Origin: Gibbula magus
Lineage: Eukaryota > Mollusca > Gastropoda > Trochida > Trochidae
Length of the DNA: 64,000 nt
Direction of reading: 5' to 3'
Assembly: GCA_936450465.1 (NCBI GenBank)
Contig: OW388300.1
Coordinates: 50,333,378 to 50,397,377 of the forward strand
The position numbers and the translations under genes are program-made. Of the stretch, positions 59,978 through 64,000 are shown in pieces; within the stretch, counting starts at the first letter, position 1, and each line of letters opens with the position of its first letter. Under the pieces are notes generated by a model. The model was not told the DNA's origin. It ran no database searches and saw only the letters and a list, made by a program, of their open reading frames with translations.

Positions 59978-60042
59978 CATCATACTTGTGCATTTGGAGT
60001 ATGTACTCCGAAACGTCGTGTATTTTCACATTAAAGAAGTTG

Positions 60043-61003
60043 TTATCCAGAAAATCTTCCTGTTCTTACTTTTTCATTGCAAAATAACCCTTATTTATCC
60101 TAAACCTAACTAGCTATATGTAGAATTTAAAAAATATATCTGTAATATTTTATAAATTCAAGTTACAACATATGGTAATTTCGGAAATAACGATTCCTAT
60201 TTACCTCACAGACTTGGTATGTGGTAGCTCAATGATATATACATATGCTCAACGGGACAAAATCAATTATTTTAACCATTATGCTTGTAAAAATCAACAA
60301 TTAACCTAATTTTGATAGTTCGTGCCACATACAGACTGGAAAGAAGAAATCGCCAAAGATTTGATAAATATTATTACTTATAATTTGAACCAATATTATT
60401 TCCATATAAAGTTATTATCATTAACTTCACAACCCAGACATGCTGTGCAGCTATAGGAAACACTCTCCAAGGAATGTAACTGTGTGTTCAGTTTGGCAAA
60501 TATGGCTTTGGGAAAGTTTCTGTGCTTTGAAGATAATCTACAATATGTACTCAGTTTACTTTTGGTGTTTGAACTATTTGTAAAACATCCACGTATCAAA
60601 TTGAGTGTTATGCACAGAGATAATAACACGACAAAGTGTATCAAACGTCTGATACGAAACACATATACAGTTGTTATAGTAGGCCTCAGACGATAACGTA
60701 CAGGAACTCGTGTAAAACATAATGTTAGGCAATATGTACAAATATGTAATACTTACTTACTTAAAGGAAAGTTCTATCACCGATTAATCGCCAGCATCCG
60801 TCATCTTGGTTTCTTGCATTCAGTGAAGTGAAAACATACTATTTTTTAACCCTATTTTATTTTTAAAAATAGTAAAACATATACAATAATAGAATATTCA
60901 CACAGGATCACATATAATAAAGCTAATAAACAATATGCTTTTAGGTCGAAGCGAAGTCTTCCTCACTTGCCGCAGCGATGAATCGCTTCAGTTCTCATTG
61001 ATT
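60043..61003. other. No gene recognised
   Basis: AT-rich. ORFs of 70-88 codons overlap on opposite strands near 60400-60700 with no recognisable content. Confidence 0.4.
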
Positions 61004-61181
61004 TTATTTTTCAACAAATGTGTGCTTGTCTTTATCAAGTTGTGATCTGTAATGTCATCAAAATATCACCTTCATATATATCTGTCTATTTGACCGTGTT
61101 ATAATCATGTGTTAATGTCATATATGTGTAAACGAGAAAATCCTCTCGAATTTCGTTTCCACAAAAATACCCCGATAGAAC
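61004..61181. repeat. Dispersed repeat shared with 25333-25523
   Basis: Both copies run from ATTTTATTT and TCAACAAATGTG through GTCTTTATCAAGTTGTGA and TGTGTAAACG to TACCCCGATAGAAC, in the same orientation. Its class is unknown. Here it abuts the LINE scrap at 61187. Confidence 0.75.
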
Positions 61182-61186
61182 CCTCC

Positions 61187-61285
61187 CTTTAACTCTTTGC
61201 TCCATGGTGGAGTATAAGGTCGCTACAAGATTTCTCCACCCAGCACGGTCCTTCGCTTTGGGATCAGCCTCGCTTTCTTCTCGTT
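61187..61285 (-). pseudogene. LINE ORF2 C-terminal fragment
   Basis: The - strand reads ADPKAKDRAGWRNLVATLYS followed by TMEQRVKG and a stop. The pattern DRxxWR-LV-xLYS at the end of an ORF is typical of the extreme C-terminus of non-LTR retrotransposon ORF2. About 30 residues; 5'-truncated insertions of this sort are common. Confidence 0.55.
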
Positions 61286-61576
61286 ATATTTGAATGTTAA
61301 TGAAATCTACAAACCAATCCTTTATTCTATTACTTCCTTTTTTCATTATCACTATCATTTAAAATATAAAAGAAATTTCCAGTTTGCTACATATAACACA
61401 TTATCATGTTGAATATCTAAGGAGATGTCCCGTATTTACCCAATCTCATTAAAATCCGATTGAAAGTAACATTCGTACCTCGTTAGTCGATCGGAGTACT
61501 ACCCCGCAGAGGTCATGTAAGGTGACCTTCACTGTGACCTTTCACCTTGAATGAATTCAACCAATCAGAGACTTTA

Positions 61577-62045
61577 TATCCTCCCGGCATATTGCGGGGG
61601 GATATAGTCGTTGGCTCCGTCTGTCCGTCCGTCTGTCCGTCCGTGATCACATCGTTTCCGGAGCAGTACTTGAAAACTACTTGGCCAATACTCACCAAAT
61701 TTAGCATACAGCTTCCCCATATCATGTAGATGTGCCTTTTGGGGGTTTAAACTTTTTAAAAATTTCATTTTTTTGTTTCCATGGTAACAATTTTGATTAT
61801 GTTTATTGGAAGGGTAGCGTTTCTTCCGGAGTGGATTTTAATAACTGATTGACCAATCTTCACAAAATGCTGTATACTACCTCCTCATATGATGTTGATG
61901 TGCCTTTTTGGGGTTTGGACCTTTTGAACTTTTTTTTTCTGTTGCTATGGCAATAATTTGTACATTTGTCTTTAGAAAGGAAATGAAGTGAATTGGGTGA
62001 AAGTGGAGACATCTGTTTTTACGAACAAAAACACCTTCTAGTTAT
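61577..62045 (+). repeat. GGGGGATATAG-headed repeat, short copy
   Basis: It starts with TATCCTCCCGGCATATTGCG, then GGGGGATATAGTCG and alternating TCCGTCCGTCTGTCC. Two body units contain TGTGCCTTTTGGGG. It ends in the hairpin CTGTTTTTACGAACAAAAAC. Its body is homologous to 30331-30760. Confidence 0.75.
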
Positions 62046-64000
62046 AAGTATACATTGCTAAAACTGATTATTCAACTTACGGTTCGATGGCTTTATAAGC
62101 TTGTCGCTGATTTGCTTGAGTGAAAAGTTACCTGACATGACCTCAACAGCAGAGTACTCAGATCAGAAACGCATCGAGGTACGAGTGTTACGTATACATT
62201 CGTTCTGATTTAAATGAGATTACTGTTTACTAGATTTTCTCCGATGTTATCCTTTAAACTGTTTGAAAAATTAATATTTCCTTCTAATATAGAATGGTAA
62301 TAAAGTACAACCCTCCTTCTGAATAATGTGTTTTTATCATCTAATATTTACAATTAAGCACAATTTATTCAAGCAAACGTGAATTGTAATTTGGACATAT
62401 GCTTCAGGGCTTATGATGAACACAGTTCCAATACTACATAAAATAATTTAAAAATTGACGTCAATGTCACAATAAACCGATAGGAAGATAAGCTATACAT
62501 ATGACGCACATATCACCTTCCCCAGAAAGCTATTGTATCACGTGACTATTCCTCCTGCGGTAAAAGGCGACCACATTTATGAAGGCTTATTATCCGTCTT
62601 GGTGAGCGCATTGTGGCGAACAAAGGGGATATTAAAGACCTTGACGACCAATAGGTGAGTTACATAGGACTACTCTGTGACTGAATGGATTATATTCACT
62701 TTTCTTTGTGAATACATTCGGGTTTGCTCTGTATATTTCTAAGAGTTCCTCAATTACAAATGTATGCACTGTACAATTCTGTATTAATATATTTTACATG
62801 ATAAAACAAGGCCTGTTTGTCCTTGGTAGGTAGACAAGCTAGTCGGGTATCTACCTACATCCTAGCCTCACAATGCTCTCTAAACGTTAAGGATACAAAG
62901 TATCCAAATGATGTGAATAGTTTATACCCGTGTACAGGGCGTTAGTTTTAATAGTGTAAATTATTTTAGAACTGTGAAGTATTTATTTATACACACGTGA
63001 GTAATTATAGAGTCAGTCCCAGGTAGCAGAATGCTAACATTAGTACTATCTTGGTATCAGGTATATATAGTATTATATAATATTCTTATATTCATATAAA
63101 TGCAAATTTCTTAGTTTGTCATGTCACTCAGGAAATTATACAAATATAGTTAAGATAGTAACTTCTTTAGTACATATGATGATGATTGCAACATTACAAA
63201 AGTGCCAAAATGAGACAAAACTTTAACTTTTACTTTTAAATCTACACTTACTGTCTTGCTGCATGACGGTTTTGTCACCTATAATCGGGTTAACTATGTT
63301 TGTGATTCCAATTACATACTTATATCAAGTGAGTGATGAATTACATTACCTTGTATAACCAGAGACTCTATGTAGACTATCCAATCAGAGAGTCCCTGGT
63401 ATAACCAACTGATAGTAATTCTTTCTCAGCATTATTAGTTTAATACTGACTTTTTTTTAAAAATCATAAACAATATCTTATGAACTCACTTCTTCTAAAA
63501 TAAATTTGATCTTCGCCCCTTATCTAGATCTCATAAAGTTCTATCAATGACAAATTAAGAATTTACAACATTCATACATAATGTACATCATCGATTGGGG
63601 ATGAATAAGTTATGTGAAATGATTCAATCCGAAATCGGTGCATATGATATTTGGAACGTATTTAAACCAAATAAAATATTATGAAACATAATGGATGTCA
63701 CTATCAGAAAACACAACTGAAGACACTAAGATGGCTATTGATTATGAGGTATCATCAAACAACAACCGACATTTTGTAGTTAATCATTTGGGAAGAAACG
63801 GTAGCCAGTATGCTGTGGACCATTTGAGAGTAATCGATAATGGTTGAGTAATAATTTGACAGTATAGATTATGTTTGATTGATTATGCAGTTTTTGACAC
63901 ACAATATCCGATTGTTTAAGACTGTCTGTCATTGTTGATATATATATGATAATATGTTTCAATGAGGTTGAGTGAGTAAACTAATATTGATTTTTACACA
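62046..64000. other. No gene recognised; possible unassigned splice donor
   Basis: ATAG|GTGAGT after 62654 is a near-consensus 5' splice site following moderately GC-rich sequence, and could end an untranslated first exon. An end fragment of the 21911-type MITE lies at about 63600-63695 (CAAATAAAATATTATGAAAC). The rest is AT-rich. Confidence 0.35.

Noticed and set aside
59831..60087. Two ORFs with Ile-Tyr repeats
   Set aside because: They are translations of the (TA)n microsatellite.

Overview
The window is eukaryotic nuclear DNA, AT-rich, with short phase-consistent exons, GT-AG introns and abundant interspersed repeats. Repeat types (tRNA-derived SINEs, elements with a GGGGGATATAG head followed by TCCGTCCGT, a tail ending in ACTCACTCACTCAC) and the protein sequences point to a marine lophotrochozoan, most likely a mollusc; that placement is inference. 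Two complete protein-coding genes can be read, both on the + strand.

Region 1 (1-24700): an ABCB6-type half ABC transporter. I could join 20 coding exons (1199-19371) in perfect phase, giving an 837-residue protein with an N-terminal membrane domain, a six-helix ABC core and a complete nucleotide-binding domain. Its introns carry a 1.8-kb polypyrimidine minisatellite (5910-7690), a 29-30-bp minisatellite that copies the exon 11/intron 11 splice junction (13088-13805), SINEs, MITEs and a long-TIR element. Downstream lie the probable 3'UTR, a fold-back MITE split by a TTAA-flanked MITE, and a 1.2-kb element with ~167-bp internal repeats.

Region 2 (27123-38750): a CCDC148 orthologue, 12 coding exons (27178-37823), 627 residues, coiled-coil rich, preceded by two tiny overlapping upstream ORFs. 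Intron 8 begins with a 22-bp minisatellite of about 57 units which again copies the exon/intron junction. Intron 4 holds a nest of transposons.

Region 3 (40100-46040): transposon graveyard. A broken LINE (40300-41890) with a mutated reverse-transcriptase active site is followed by a broken DD34D mariner (44198-46035, TA target duplication). Inside the mariner sits a 557-bp non-autonomous element with ~92-bp terminal inverted repeats and a 9-bp target duplication, carrying a fragment of a RecQ-like helicase gene: the layout of a Pack-MULE-type gene-capturing transposon.

Region 4 (46040-64000): no protein-coding gene that I can support. It contains more MITEs, hairpins, microsatellites, a LINE C-terminal scrap, another GGGGGATATAG element and one candidate promoter with a perfect NRF1-type palindrome (51375).

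The two genes show no obvious functional relation. The most unusual signals are the splice-donor-copying minisatellites in both genes, the gene-capture transposon nested in the mariner, and small hammerhead-ribozyme-like hairpins at the ends of a dispersed repeat.
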